Source of the DNA: Halothiobacillus sp.
Lineage (GTDB): Bacteria > Pseudomonadota > Gammaproteobacteria > Halothiobacillales > Halothiobacillaceae
Length of the DNA: 64,000 bases
Reading direction: 5' to 3'
Assembly: GCA_024635755.1 (NCBI GenBank)
Contig: JAGXIF010000036.1
Coordinates: 119,787-183,786 of the forward strand
Both the position numbers and the translations under genes were made by a program. The notes below the pieces were generated by a model that was not told the origin of the DNA, searched no databases, and saw only the letters and a list, made by a program, of their open reading frames with translations. Below are positions 53,228 to 62,067 of this stretch, in pieces (position 1 is the stretch's first letter; each line of letters starts with the position of its first letter).

Positions 53228-54085
53228 TTGAGCAGATCGTCGGATCGTGACTGCCCCATTCAGCCGGCCGCCAGCGTGGCCGCCGCGGACTGGTATCGCA
53301 CGCCGGTCGGTCGACTGGTGGCCGCCGACCTGATCGAGGCGCTGGGCGCACGGGCGCAAACCGCCTTTGGCTACCACGCCCTGGTGTTGGGGGAGAGTGG
53401 CGCCGAGCTGCACCGGCGCTTCGACTGGGGAAAACGGCTGCGTATCAATCACGTCGCCCAGGCAGGACCGCCCGGTGGCGACCCGCGCAACAGCTTGCTG
53501 CCGGTGGATCTGGATGCCCTGCCGATCGAGAGCGAGGCCGCCGACCTGGTGATCGCCCTGCATGTGCTCGAGGACCGGCGCAATCCGCACGAGATCCTGC
53601 GCGAGATCGACCGCAGCTTGCGGCCCGAGGGGCGCTTGATCCTCGTGGGGGTCAACCCGGCCAGTCTCCTGCATCTGCGCTCCAGGTTCTGGCCGGGTTG
53701 TCATGCGCCGCTGGCGGCGGGGCATCATCACCCCGCCTGGCGCGTGGTCGACTGGCTGCGCGTACTGGGGTATCAGATCGAGGCGATCGAACCATTCGGC
53801 GGGGTGGTGCCCTGGTGCCGTGCCAGCACCTACCAGCGGGGCGTTGCCCTGCGGGGTTGGGGCGTGGAATGGGCGTGGTTTCTCAACGGGTTTTACCTGA
53901 TCGACGCCACCCGCCGGGTAGTAGCGCGGCCCAGCCGTCCCGCCCCTGCCTTTCGCCTGTCTTCCCTGATCGGCAGCCCGGTGCGTGGCGAGGTGGCGGG
54001 CAGGCACTCTCATCCGGCCCGCCTCGCCATGTCCGCGCATCCGTTTGTCCAACCAACCCGAGCCGATAGCCGCAATGCCCGATGA
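53228..54085 (+). CDS. SAM-dependent methyltransferase, YafS-like
   Basis: A 285-residue class I methyltransferase (type 11). The expected core appears as [18 protein letters not shown] with [11 protein letters not shown]. The glycine-rich motif I is poor (H-A-L-V-L-G-E-S-G), so activity is not certain. It precedes rnhA and overlaps it by 11 bases, as yafS does in E. coli. The start is TTG at 53228 with AGGGAGG just upstream; no ATG fits. Substrate is unknown. Confidence 0.8.
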   Translation: MSRSSDRDCPIQPAASVAAADWYRTPVGRLVAADLIEALGARAQTAFGYHALVLGESGAELHRRFDWGKRLRINHVAQAGPPGGDPRNSLLPVDLDALPIESEAADLVIALHVLEDRRNPHEILREIDRSLRPEGRLILVGVNPASLLHLRSRFWPGCHAPLAAGHHHPAWRVVDWLRVLGYQIEAIEPFGGVVPWCRASTYQRGVALRGWGVEWAWFLNGFYLIDATRRVVARPSRPAPAFRLSSLIGSPVRGEVAGRHSHPARLAMSAHPFVQPTRADSRNAR

Positions 54086-54527
54086 CATCCCCACACGCAA
54101 GGAAGTGCACGCCTGGACCGACGGCGGGTGCCGCGGCAACCCCGGACCGGGTGGCTGGGGCGCCGTGCTGCGCTTCGGTGAGCACGAGCGCGACCTGTAC
54201 GGGCACGAGGCGGAGACCACCAATAACCGCATGGAGCTTACCGCCGCGATCGCCGCCCTCGAGGCACTCAAGGAGCCCTGCGAGGTACACCTGACCACCG
54301 ATTCGCAGTATGTCCGCCAGGGTATTACCGAGTGGATCCACAACTGGCGACGCCGCAACTGGCGCACCGCGGCGGGCAAGCCGGTCAAGAATGCCGATCT
54401 CTGGAAGCGCCTCGAGCATGCCGCTGGCCGGCACGACGTGCACTGGCACTGGACACGTGGTCACGTCGGCCATCCCGAGAACGAACGCGCCGATCAGCTG
54501 GCCAACCGGGCGATGGACGAGGCCTGA
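54075..54527 (+). CDS. rnhA: Ribonuclease HI
   Basis: A 150-residue RNase HI, which cuts the RNA strand of RNA-DNA hybrids. The catalytic residues are in place: Asp16 ([12 protein letters not shown]), Glu54 (N-R-M-E-L), Asp76 (T-T-D-S-Q-Y-V), His130 (R-G-H-V-G-H) and Asp140. dnaQ, which follows rnhA in many relatives, is not next here; 54528-54781 has no gene. Confidence 0.97.
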   Translation: MPDDIPTRKEVHAWTDGGCRGNPGPGGWGAVLRFGEHERDLYGHEAETTNNRMELTAAIAALEALKEPCEVHLTTDSQYVRQGITEWIHNWRRRNWRTAAGKPVKNADLWKRLEHAAGRHDVHWHWTRGHVGHPENERADQLANRAMDEA

Positions 54528-54781
54528 CCCGGTCATGGCGTTGACTGGCGGGCGGCGGGCAGTTGGCGATCACCTATCTACCGTTCATGCAGGTCCTTTT
54601 GCCACCGAGCCATTAATCGTTGGGCGACGGTGAACTCATACTGGCCATCGGGCTGTTTTCCTATACTTTCCGGGAAGTCTACAAGTTGGCCTGGAAGCAC
54701 CTCGCCACTCGATGGTCGCCATTGGCAGACGGGCGGGCAAGGCCGATGGATACCGTGAAGTTGCACAATGATGGATGACTC

Positions 54782-55882
54782 ATGAAGGAATGGATGGAGC
54801 GTTACGCCGCCTGGTTGGGGATTGCCCTGGCGGCCGCCCTGCTGGTGGGCTGGATGGCGACCGGTGAATCGCCCCAGCCGGCGAGCGAGACGGTCGAGCG
54901 TCAAGAGACCGTGCGGGTCGGTCTGACCGACAGCCGCGCCGAGTCGATCGAGCGCGTGCTGACATTGCAGGGACACGCCGAACCCGAGCAGATCGTCCGG
55001 GTACGGGCGAAGACCGGCGGGGAGGTGCTGGAGACCCCGGTGGAGGAGGGCGCCATCGTGGCCGCGGGGGACCTGATCGCCCGCCTGGACATGAACGATC
55101 GCCAGGCACGGTTGAGTGAGGCGCGCGCCGCCGAGCGCGAGGCCCGCGGGGATTTCGAGGCGGCCGACAGGCTGGCCAATCAGGGCTTTCAGGCCCGCCT
55201 GCAGGTCGAAAGGGCCCGAGCCGCCCTGGAAGCGGCACGGGCGCGCGTGGCGGCCATCGAGATCGAAATCGAGCACACCCGGGTGATCACCCCCATTGGC
55301 GGCGTGCTCAACCAGCAGATCGCCCGGCGGGGTGATTTCGTGGCGAAAGGCGAACCGATTGCCGAGATCGTCGAGAACAATCCGTTGCGGGCGGTCGTCC
55401 AGATTCCCCAGCACCGCGTGACCGAGATCACCGAGGGCCAGACCGCCCGCGTGACCTTTTTCGATGACATGGTGCGCGAGGGGGTGGTCCGCTATGTCTC
55501 GGCCACGGCCGACGAAAGAACGCGCACCTTTCTCGCCCGGGTGCGCGTGGACAATCCCGATCGCGACCTGCCCGCCGGGACCAGCGTGACCGTGACGGTC
55601 CCGGTCGAACAGGTGCGTGCCCATGGCGTGACGCCCGCCCTGATTTCGCAGGACGAAGACGGCCAACTGGGGATCAAGGTGGCCGAGAAAGACGACGGCG
55701 AATGGCGTGCCCGCTTCATTCCCGTCAAGCCGGTGCGGGCCGATGCCCGCCAGGTGTGGGTCACCGGGCTGCCCGACGAAGTCCGCCTTATCACCCTGGG
55801 GCAGGGTTTCGTGCGCGACGGTGACCGACTCGATGTCAGCGCGACGAACGAAGCGGCTGGCGAGGGGGATGGCGGCTCGTGA
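54782..55882 (+). CDS. RND efflux periplasmic adaptor (membrane fusion protein)
   Basis: A 366-residue HlyD/AcrA-type adaptor. An N-terminal anchor helix (about 10-26) has no lipobox. A barrel-sandwich segment V-R-V-R-A-K-T-G-G-E-V, an alpha-hairpin (about 100-160) and the paired T-P-I-G-G-V-L-N strand follow. It joins the permease encoded next to an outer-membrane factor not seen here. The 254-bp region upstream holds TATACT at 54662-54667, a possible -10 without a good -35. Confidence 0.9.
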   Translation: MKEWMERYAAWLGIALAAALLVGWMATGESPQPASETVERQETVRVGLTDSRAESIERVLTLQGHAEPEQIVRVRAKTGGEVLETPVEEGAIVAAGDLIARLDMNDRQARLSEARAAEREARGDFEAADRLANQGFQARLQVERARAALEAARARVAAIEIEIEHTRVITPIGGVLNQQIARRGDFVAKGEPIAEIVENNPLRAVVQIPQHRVTEITEGQTARVTFFDDMVREGVVRYVSATADERTRTFLARVRVDNPDRDLPAGTSVTVTVPVEQVRAHGVTPALISQDEDGQLGIKVAEKDDGEWRARFIPVKPVRADARQVWVTGLPDEVRLITLGQGFVRDGDRLDVSATNEAAGEGDGGS

Positions 55883-58800
55883 ACGGCCTGCTTGCCCTCC
55901 TGTTCGGCCGCAGCCGCAGCGTGCTCGTCCTGCTCTTGGGGCTGTTGGCGGCGGGCGGGATGTCCTACGCCATGATCGCCAAGGAGGCGGCACCGGACGT
56001 CGACGTGCCGATCTACTTCATCACGGTGTCCTATCCGGGCATTTCCCCCGACGATAGCGAGCGGCTGCTGGTCCGTCCCCTGGAGCGCGAGCTGGCGGGT
56101 ATCGAGGGGCTCGACGAGATGTACGCCAGTGCCGGCGAAGGGTTCGCCCTGGTCCGGCTGGATTTCGACCCCGGCTACGACAACCGCCGCGCGCTGGCCG
56201 ACGTCCGCGAGGAGGTCGACCTGGCCAAGCCCGAGTTGCCGGCCGGCGCGGAGGAGCCCGCGGTCACCGAGGTCGACCTGTCGATGTTCCCGGTGCTGAC
56301 GGCCACGTTGTCGGGCTCGGTGCCCGAACGCACCCTGGTGCAGATCGCCCGCGACCTGCGCGACCGAATCGAGGCGCTGCCCGGCGTCCTCGAGGTCGAG
56401 ATCGGCGGGGATCGCGAGGACCTGCTCGAGGTGCTGGTCGACCCGCAGACACTCGAGACCTATCGACTCCCCTACAACGAACTGGTCGAGGCGATCGGAC
56501 GCAATAACCGTCTGGTGGCCGCCGGCGCTCTGGATTCGGGGGCTGGTCGCCTCTCGATCAAGGTCCCGGGCGTGATCGAGTCGGTCGAGGACGTGCTCGA
56601 ACTGCCGGTGATTGCGCGCGCGGGCACCGTGGTGACCTTCCAGGAAGTGGGCGAGGCGCGACGGACGTTCAAGGATCCGGAAGGGTTTGTCCGCATCGAT
56701 GGCGAACCGGCCGTGTCGCTGGAGATTCGCAAGCGCGGCGGGGCCAACATTCTCGACACGGTGGCCCAGGCGCGGGAGGTGATCGAATCGGCCCAGGCCG
56801 ATTGGCCGGGCGGGGTCGAGGTGCGCTACCTGCAGGACAGCGCCGAGGATATCCGTGATCTGCTCGGTGATCTGGAAAACAACGTCCTGACCGCCGTTAT
56901 CCTGGTGATGCTCACCATCGTCGTCGCGTTGGGCGGCCGCTCGTCCTGGCTGGTGGGGCTGGCGATCCCCGGTGCTTTCTTGAGCGGGGTTCTGGTGCTG
57001 CATCTGATGGGCTTTACCCTCAACATCGTGGTGCTGTTCGCCCTGATCCTGGTGGTGGGCATGCTGGTCGACGGGGCCATCGTGGTGGTCGAGCAGGCCG
57101 ATCGCTATCTGGCCGAGGGCAAAGGGCAGACGGCCTACTTGGCGGCGGCACAGCGTATGGCCTGGCCGATCATCGCCTCCGTGGCCACCACCCTGGCGGT
57201 GTTTTTCCCGCTGTTGTTCTGGCCGGGCCTGGTGGGGGAATTCATGTTCTACCTGCCGGCAACGGTGATCGTCACCCTGCTGATGTCCCTGGTCATGGCC
57301 CTCGTGTTCATCCCGGTCCTTGCCGCGACCTTTTCCCGGCAGCAGGTGGTCAGCCGGCCCGAACAGGTCCGACGCATCCGCGCCGCGGAGGCCGGTCGCT
57401 TCGACGAGCTCGACGGCGGCACGGCACGCTACGTCTACCTGCTGCGCTGGACCATCGCCCATCCCGGCCAGACGTTCGCGGCGGTGTTTCTGCTGACGGC
57501 CGGGCTGTACGTGGCGTACGGGGAGCTGGGGAAGGGCGTGGATTTCTTCCCCGAAGTCGAGCCGCGCTTTGCCCAGATCCAGGTGCAGGCGCGCGGGGAT
57601 TTCTCGGTCTGGGAGGCCGACGAGCTGGTCCGCCGGGTCGAAACCCGACTGTACGACCATCCCGCGTTCGAGACCGTCTATGCCCGCAGCATCGGGTCGC
57701 AGCAGGACCGGCTGGCACAGGACTATGCCGAGGACGTGATCGGCGTGATCCAGCTTGACCTGGTCGATTGGCAGTGGCGCCCGCCCGCTGCCGAGCTCCT
57801 CGAGCAATTGCGGGCCGATCTGGCCGACGTGGCCGGCGTGCGTTTGCAGTTTCTGACCGAGTCGAGCGGTCCTAGCGAGGGCAAGCCGGTCGTCCTGCAG
57901 CTCGCAGCGGATGATAAGGCCGACGATGTTGATCCCCTGGTCGACGCCGTGGAACATTTGCGCCGCGGCATGGCAGCGGTGGGTGGTTTCGTCGATGTCG
58001 AGGACGACCGTCCCCTGCCGGGTATCGAGATGCGCCTGGAGGTCGATCATCGCGAGGCGGCCCGATTCGGTGCCGACGTCAGCCTGTTGGGCAGCGCGGT
58101 GCAGATGCTCACGAGCGGACTGGCACTGGGCGGCTATCGGCCGGCGGATGCCGACGAGGAGGTGGATATCCGGGTGCGTTTCCCCTTCGACGAACGCAAT
58201 CTGGCCCAGCTGGTCAACCTGCGGGTGCCCACGGAAGCGGGTCTGGTGCCCGCCCGCAATTTCGTCGAGTTCGTTCCCGCTCCCAAGACCGGCATCATCA
58301 AACGTGTCGACGGGGCGCGCACCCTGACCGTGGAGGCGGACGTTGCCGCTGGCCGGCTGGTCGACGAACGGGTGGGCGCGCTGGAGGCCTGGTTGGCGGA
58401 GCACCCGCTCCCCGGGGGTGTGGATCTCGCCTTCCGCGGGCAGCAAGAGGATCAGGCCGAGGCGGGGCGCTTTCTGGCCGGCGCCTTCGCGCTGGCGATC
58501 GCCTTGATGCTGCTGATCCTGGTGACCCAGTTCAACAGTTTCGGCCAGGCGGTGTTGGTGCTCACCGCGATCGTGTTCTCCACCGGCGGGGTGTTGCTCG
58601 GGCTGATCCTGCGCGGTGAGGCGTTTTCGGTGGTGATGAGCGGCATCGGCGTGATTGCTCTGGCCGGCGTGGTGGTTAACAACAACATCGTGCTGATCGA
58701 CACCTTTAACCAGTTGCGGCGTGACGGCATCGAAACCGTCGATGCGGCCCTGCGTACCGGCGCCCAGCGCCTGCGTCCCGTCCTGCTAACCACCGTGACC

Positions 58801-59028
58801 ACGGTCCTGGGACTCGCGCCGATGGTCTTTGGTCTGACCATCGACGTGATGGGGCGGGAATTCTCTATCGGCGCGCCCTCCACCCAGTACTGGGTACAGC
58901 TGGCCACGGCAATCGCCGGCGGGCTGCTGGTGGCCACCCCGCTGACCTTGCTGTTCACGCCGTCGATGCTGGCATGGTGGGATCGGCGCGGGCAGCAGCC
59001 AACGGACGCGTCACCAACTTCAACCTGA
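55879..59028 (+). CDS. RND family efflux permease
   Basis: A 1049-residue RND pump with twelve helices and two large periplasmic loops. Start is GTG overlapping the adaptor stop. The TM4 motif reads V-G-M-L-V-D-G-A-I-V-V-V-E: only one of the two aspartates of AcrB-like pumps is kept, the second being Gly. The TM10-12 region includes G-I-G-V-I-A-L-A-G-V-V-V-N-N-N-I-V-L-I-D. Family features suit export of organic compounds more than metals (no metal-site Met cluster was noticed). Substrate unknown. A terminator follows at 59126. Confidence 0.9.
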   Translation: MNGLLALLFGRSRSVLVLLLGLLAAGGMSYAMIAKEAAPDVDVPIYFITVSYPGISPDDSERLLVRPLERELAGIEGLDEMYASAGEGFALVRLDFDPGYDNRRALADVREEVDLAKPELPAGAEEPAVTEVDLSMFPVLTATLSGSVPERTLVQIARDLRDRIEALPGVLEVEIGGDREDLLEVLVDPQTLETYRLPYNELVEAIGRNNRLVAAGALDSGAGRLSIKVPGVIESVEDVLELPVIARAGTVVTFQEVGEARRTFKDPEGFVRIDGEPAVSLEIRKRGGANILDTVAQAREVIESAQADWPGGVEVRYLQDSAEDIRDLLGDLENNVLTAVILVMLTIVVALGGRSSWLVGLAIPGAFLSGVLVLHLMGFTLNIVVLFALILVVGMLVDGAIVVVEQADRYLAEGKGQTAYLAAAQRMAWPIIASVATTLAVFFPLLFWPGLVGEFMFYLPATVIVTLLMSLVMALVFIPVLAATFSRQQVVSRPEQVRRIRAAEAGRFDELDGGTARYVYLLRWTIAHPGQTFAAVFLLTAGLYVAYGELGKGVDFFPEVEPRFAQIQVQARGDFSVWEADELVRRVETRLYDHPAFETVYARSIGSQQDRLAQDYAEDVIGVIQLDLVDWQWRPPAAELLEQLRADLADVAGVRLQFLTESSGPSEGKPVVLQLAADDKADDVDPLVDAVEHLRRGMAAVGGFVDVEDDRPLPGIEMRLEVDHREAARFGADVSLLGSAVQMLTSGLALGGYRPADADEEVDIRVRFPFDERNLAQLVNLRVPTEAGLVPARNFVEFVPAPKTGIIKRVDGARTLTVEADVAAGRLVDERVGALEAWLAEHPLPGGVDLAFRGQQEDQAEAGRFLAGAFALAIALMLLILVTQFNSFGQAVLVLTAIVFSTGGVLLGLILRGEAFSVVMSGIGVIALAGVVVNNNIVLIDTFNQLRRDGIETVDAALRTGAQRLRPVLLTTVTTVLGLAPMVFGLTIDVMGREFSIGAPSTQYWVQLATAIAGGLLVATPLTLLFTPSMLAWWDRRGQQPTDASPTST

Positions 59029-59125
59029 TCGTCGGATGGCCCGGCGCGGGCTCGCGTACTGACATGCTGTCTATTGCAGGTCGCCTGGCCGCTGATGTCC
59101 CGGCCAGCCGCCGACGGCAGAGAAC

Positions 59126-59150
59126 AACCCCGCCGATGGCGGGGTTATTT
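59126..59150 (+). terminator. Rho-independent terminator after the RND operon
   Basis: AACCCCGCC-GAT-GGCGGGGTT, a perfect 9-bp stem with a 3-base loop, followed by TTATTT on the plus strand. It lies 98 bases after the permease stop and before the convergent nrsF gene. Confidence 0.8.
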
Positions 59151-59183
59151 CGTCTGGGGGTGATCCGGCCGCCGTCTTGGCGG

Positions 59184-59825
59184 TTACCAGCGCAGCAGGC
59201 GAGGGCCGAGCAGGGCACCCAGCGTTGTCGGGATGAGGATGCCCAGGAGATACCAGAGCCCGATGAACGGCGCGCTCATCTCCGGGCAGTGCAGGCAGTA
59301 GACCAGTGCCGCGGTGGCACCGGCCAGCAGGCCGGCACTCGCGCCGGCCAGTCGCAGCCGGGTCGGGGCCAGTGCCCGCATGGCCCAGAGCGCGGTGGCC
59401 AGCAGCGGGGCCGAGAGCAGGGCGATCAGGAAGGGGCAACTGGCCCAGGTGTCGCCCAGCAGCAGCTCCGCGTGCCGATCCGGGGCGGCCCGGACGAGGG
59501 TCACCACGGCCAGTCCCCACATGATCACGACGGGGGCCGCTATGCCCGTCGGCAGCCGGCCGAGGGACCGCCCCGGCCGGCCCAGGCGCCAGGTGGATAG
59601 CAGCCCCGTGACCGCAAGCGCGGCGGCAAAGCCGACCTTGACCCAGAACAAGGGTCGGCTGGCGGCCTGTGCCAGATCGGGCCGCACGCCGAGCAGGGCG
59701 AGCATCAGCCCGGTGCTCAGCAGCAGGCCGACGATCAGTGCTAGGGCGAAGCGGCGCGCGCTTGCCGTCCGGTCGACGGTCACGTCGCCGGACGCCAGGA
59801 AGGACACCATGTCATCGGTCTTCAT
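59184..59825 (-). CDS. nrsF: NrsF/DUF1109-type anti-sigma factor
   Basis: A 213-residue inner-membrane protein with about six helices, of the DUF1109/NrsF family, which hold SigF-type ECF sigma factors inactive. Cysteines occur near the outer face (S-C-P-F and Y-C-L-H-C-P-E) and may sense oxidants; redox sensing by such cysteines has been proposed for NrsF proteins. The start overlaps the stop of the sigma factor gene (ATGA), the usual sigma/anti-sigma coupling. Confidence 0.88.
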   Translation of the reverse strand: MKTDDMVSFLASGDVTVDRTASARRFALALIVGLLLSTGLMLALLGVRPDLAQAASRPLFWVKVGFAAALAVTGLLSTWRLGRPGRSLGRLPTGIAAPVVIMWGLAVVTLVRAAPDRHAELLLGDTWASCPFLIALLSAPLLATALWAMRALAPTRLRLAGASAGLLAGATAALVYCLHCPEMSAPFIGLWYLLGILIPTTLGALLGPRLLRW

Positions 59826-60376
59826 TTTTCACCTCTGGAAGTCTCCCCCCGGATCAGTTTCGCCAGCGCCTTGAGTCCCCGATGGACACCGACCTTGACC
59901 GCCGATTCGGACATGCCGGTGCGTCGCGCGGTCTCGGCGACCGACAGGCCCTCGATCTTGGTGTGCACGATCGCCGACCTCTGGCGGTTGGGTAGGCGGC
60001 TCAGCAGGACGTTCACGTCGCGTTCGGCCATTTCGTCGTGCTCGGGGGCGCTGGGCTCCCGGGCGTGTTCGTCGTCCAGCGAATCGGTGCGTCGCTCGTG
60101 GCGTTCCCTGCGCCGCATCAGATCGACCAGCTTGTATCGGGCGATGGCGTAGAGCCATGCGGTGACCGGCAGGTCCGGGTCGTAGGTCTGGCGCTTGTTG
60201 TGGATGGCGAGCAGGCATTCCTGCACGAGATCCTCCACCTCGTCCGGCAGCCCGGTCAGGCGCCGACGGAAATACGAGCGCAGCAGATCGCTGGTGGCCT
60301 GAAGGAAGGCACGGTAAGCACGCCCGTCTCCAGTCAGCCCGTCGAGGAGCCGTTCCCGCAGCTCGTGTTCGCTCAC
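59822..60376 (-). CDS. sigF: ECF sigma factor, SigF type
   Basis: A 184-residue ECF sigma factor. Region 2 has D-E-V-E-D-L-V-Q-E-C-L-L-A-I-H and V-T-A-W-L-Y-A-I-A-R-Y-K; region 4 has L-P-N-R-Q-R-S-A-I-V and the helix-turn-helix L-S-V-A-E-T-A-R-R-T-G-M-S-E-S-A-V-K. GTG 60376 is chosen as start: it gives the family N-terminus S-E-H-E-L-R-E-R-L-L, whereas an ATG at 60400 lies inside the predicted -10 element of the gene's own promoter. Coupled to nrsF; divergent from the yedZ1-yedY1-mrpX genes it should control. Confidence 0.88.
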   Translation of the reverse strand: MSEHELRERLLDGLTGDGRAYRAFLQATSDLLRSYFRRRLTGLPDEVEDLVQECLLAIHNKRQTYDPDLPVTAWLYAIARYKLVDLMRRRERHERRTDSLDDEHAREPSAPEHDEMAERDVNVLLSRLPNRQRSAIVHTKIEGLSVAETARRTGMSESAVKVGVHRGLKALAKLIRGETSRGEK

Positions 60377-60395
60377 CTTGTTCGCACCATGCCAA

Positions 60396-60426
60396 CTCAT
60401 TCGTCGCGACCCCGACTCCGGTTACA
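60396..60426 (-). promoter_or_regulatory. Predicted SigF autoregulatory promoter
   Basis: On the minus strand TGTAACC (60426-60420), 16 bases, CGAATGAG (60403-60396). The same two blocks at the same spacing occur on the plus strand at 60483-60513. Transcription would start near 60390, before the GTG of sigF. Confidence 0.75.
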
Positions 60427-60482
60427 GAGCGATTGAAACACGGCCATTGCCCGGGGCGATCGGAGCGGTTTTTGTCACCGGT

Positions 60483-60513
60483 TGTAACCAACTGCCGAAT
60501 CCGGACGAATGAG
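60483..60513 (+). promoter_or_regulatory. Predicted SigF promoter of the yedZ1-yedY1-mrpX operon
   Basis: TGTAACC (60483-60489), 16 bases, CGAATGAG (60506-60513), identical in both blocks and spacing to the divergent sigF promoter. An AAC-bearing -35 and CGA-bearing -10 are usual for ECF sigma factors. Transcription would start near 60520, about 60 bases before the yedZ1 ATG. Confidence 0.78.
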
Positions 60514-60581
60514 ATGGGTAAGCCCATCGCGCAGACCGTCGGGCCGATTGCCCGAGATCGCCATCCAGCAGGAGTCCGCCG

Positions 60582-61229
60582 ATGAACACAACCGCTGCCA
60601 GCTCCACCGTCGAGCGGGCCGAGTCGAAGGCCCCAGGGCCCCGTCCTCGGGTTATACACCCGCGCTGGCTGCGCCTGACCCACTGGCTCAACGCGCTGGC
60701 GGTGGTGCTGATGGTGACCAGCGGCTGGCGGATCTATAACGCCTCGCCGCTGTTCGATTTCCGCTTTCCCGACGAGATCACCCTGGGCGGCTGGCTGGCC
60801 GGAGCGATCCTGTGGCACTTCGCCGCCATGTGGTTGCTGGTGGCCAACGGTCTTCTCTACCTGTCCATCAATATGGCCACGGGCCGATTCTGGCGACGTT
60901 TCTTCCCCCTGTCGCCGGGCGCGCTCTTAGCCGACCTGAAGGCCGTTGGCCACGGGCGCCTGTCGCACGCCGACCCGCGGTGCTACAACACCGTGCAGCG
61001 GGGGGCCTACCTGTTCGTCATTATCGATCTGGTGCTCCTGGTCGTCTCCGGGCTGGTGCTGTGGAAGTCGGTGCAGTTCCCGCTTCTGCGCGAGCTGATG
61101 GGCGGCTATGAGACGGCGCGCTACGTGCACTTCTTCACCATGGTCGCCCTAGTCGGTTTCGTGGTGATCCACATGGCGATGGCGCTGCTGGTGCCGCGCT
61201 CGTTGCTGCGCATGATTCGTGGTCGATGA
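60582..61229 (+). CDS. yedZ1: Cytochrome b561, membrane partner of the YedY1-like oxidoreductase
   Basis: A 215-residue b-type cytochrome with four helices. Candidate heme ligands are His34 (L-T-H-W-L-N-A-L), His79 (I-L-W-H-F-A-A-M-W), and histidines in R-Y-V-H-F-F and V-V-I-H-M-A-M. It would take electrons from quinol and pass them to the Tat-exported molybdoprotein encoded next. AGCAGGAG precedes the ATG. In Azospira suillum a cytochrome of this kind (YedZ1) supports the periplasmic methionine sulfoxide reductase YedY1. Confidence 0.85.
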   Translation: MNTTAASSTVERAESKAPGPRPRVIHPRWLRLTHWLNALAVVLMVTSGWRIYNASPLFDFRFPDEITLGGWLAGAILWHFAAMWLLVANGLLYLSINMATGRFWRRFFPLSPGALLADLKAVGHGRLSHADPRCYNTVQRGAYLFVIIDLVLLVVSGLVLWKSVQFPLLRELMGGYETARYVHFFTMVALVGFVVIHMAMALLVPRSLLRMIRGR

Positions 61230-61242
61230 GGGAGGAATCCGC

Positions 61243-61992
61243 ATGAACGAGCCAAAATTGGAGTCCCTTTTGCAGGACACCGGGCCGGCGCGGCCGGATC
61301 GACGCCGATTCCTGCGAGGCTCGCTGGCACTCGGCGCGCTGCCGCTGATCGGCGGCTGCTCGATCAGCGACGAGCCGCTGGTCGAAAAGGCCTTGCTGAA
61401 GACCTCGCGTTTCAACGACCGGGTGCAGGCTTGGTTGTTCGATCCCGAGCAGCTGGCGCCCACCTATCCCGAGTCGATGATCACCCGGCCGTTTCCCTTC
61501 AACGCCTACTACCGCCCCCACGAGGTGCCGCGGGTCGACAGCGAGCGGTTCCGCCTGCAGGTCGGTGGACAGGTCGCCGAACAGCGCCCGTGGTCGCTGG
61601 CCGAGCTGCGAGCCCTGCCGCAGACGGACCAGGTGACCCGGCTGATCTGCGTCGAGGGCTGGAGCGCGATCGGCAAGTGGGGCGGGGTGCGCTTCTCCGA
61701 TTTCCTGCGGCGCATCGGGGCCGATCTCGACGCCCGCTACGTGGGGTTCCGCTGTGCCGACGGCTACTACACCAGCATCGACATGCCGACGGCCCTGCAT
61801 CCGCAGACCCTGCTGACACTCACCTTCGACGGGCAGACGCTGCCTGCTCGCTACGGTTTTCCCCTGAAGCTGCGCATGCCGACTAAGCTTGGCTACAAGA
61901 ATCCCAAGCACGTCGAGGCACTCTTTGTCACCAACACCTACCCCGGCGGTTACTGGGAGGACCGGGGCTACAACTGGTTTGGCGGCAGCTGA
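61243..61992 (+). CDS. yedY1: Tat-exported molybdopterin oxidoreductase, YedY/MsrP-like
   Basis: A 249-residue sulfite-oxidase-fold protein. The Tat motif R-R-R-F-L-R-G (20-26) precedes a hydrophobic stretch ending L-I-G-G-C, so Cys39 may be lipidated. Cys136 in R-L-I-C-V-E-G-W-S is the expected molybdenum ligand. P-L-K-L-R-M-P-T-K-L-G-Y-K-N-P-K is also conserved in the family. It probably reduces methionine sulfoxide in periplasmic proteins or in the MrpX-like peptide encoded downstream. GGAGG precedes the ATG; the gene follows yedZ1 by 13 bases. Confidence 0.87.
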   Translation: MNEPKLESLLQDTGPARPDRRRFLRGSLALGALPLIGGCSISDEPLVEKALLKTSRFNDRVQAWLFDPEQLAPTYPESMITRPFPFNAYYRPHEVPRVDSERFRLQVGGQVAEQRPWSLAELRALPQTDQVTRLICVEGWSAIGKWGGVRFSDFLRRIGADLDARYVGFRCADGYYTSIDMPTALHPQTLLTLTFDGQTLPARYGFPLKLRMPTKLGYKNPKHVEALFVTNTYPGGYWEDRGYNWFGGS

Positions 61993-62067
61993 GCGATCCG
62001 CTCGGTACCGTCGAGGTGCGGCCGCGAGGCCGTGCGATTTTGAGCAAATCCGAAAGAGGGTATTTCC

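Noticed and set aside
59165..59186. CCGCC/GGCGG stem at the end of nrsF as a terminator
   Set aside because: Short stem overlapping the stop codon and no U-tract on the minus strand.
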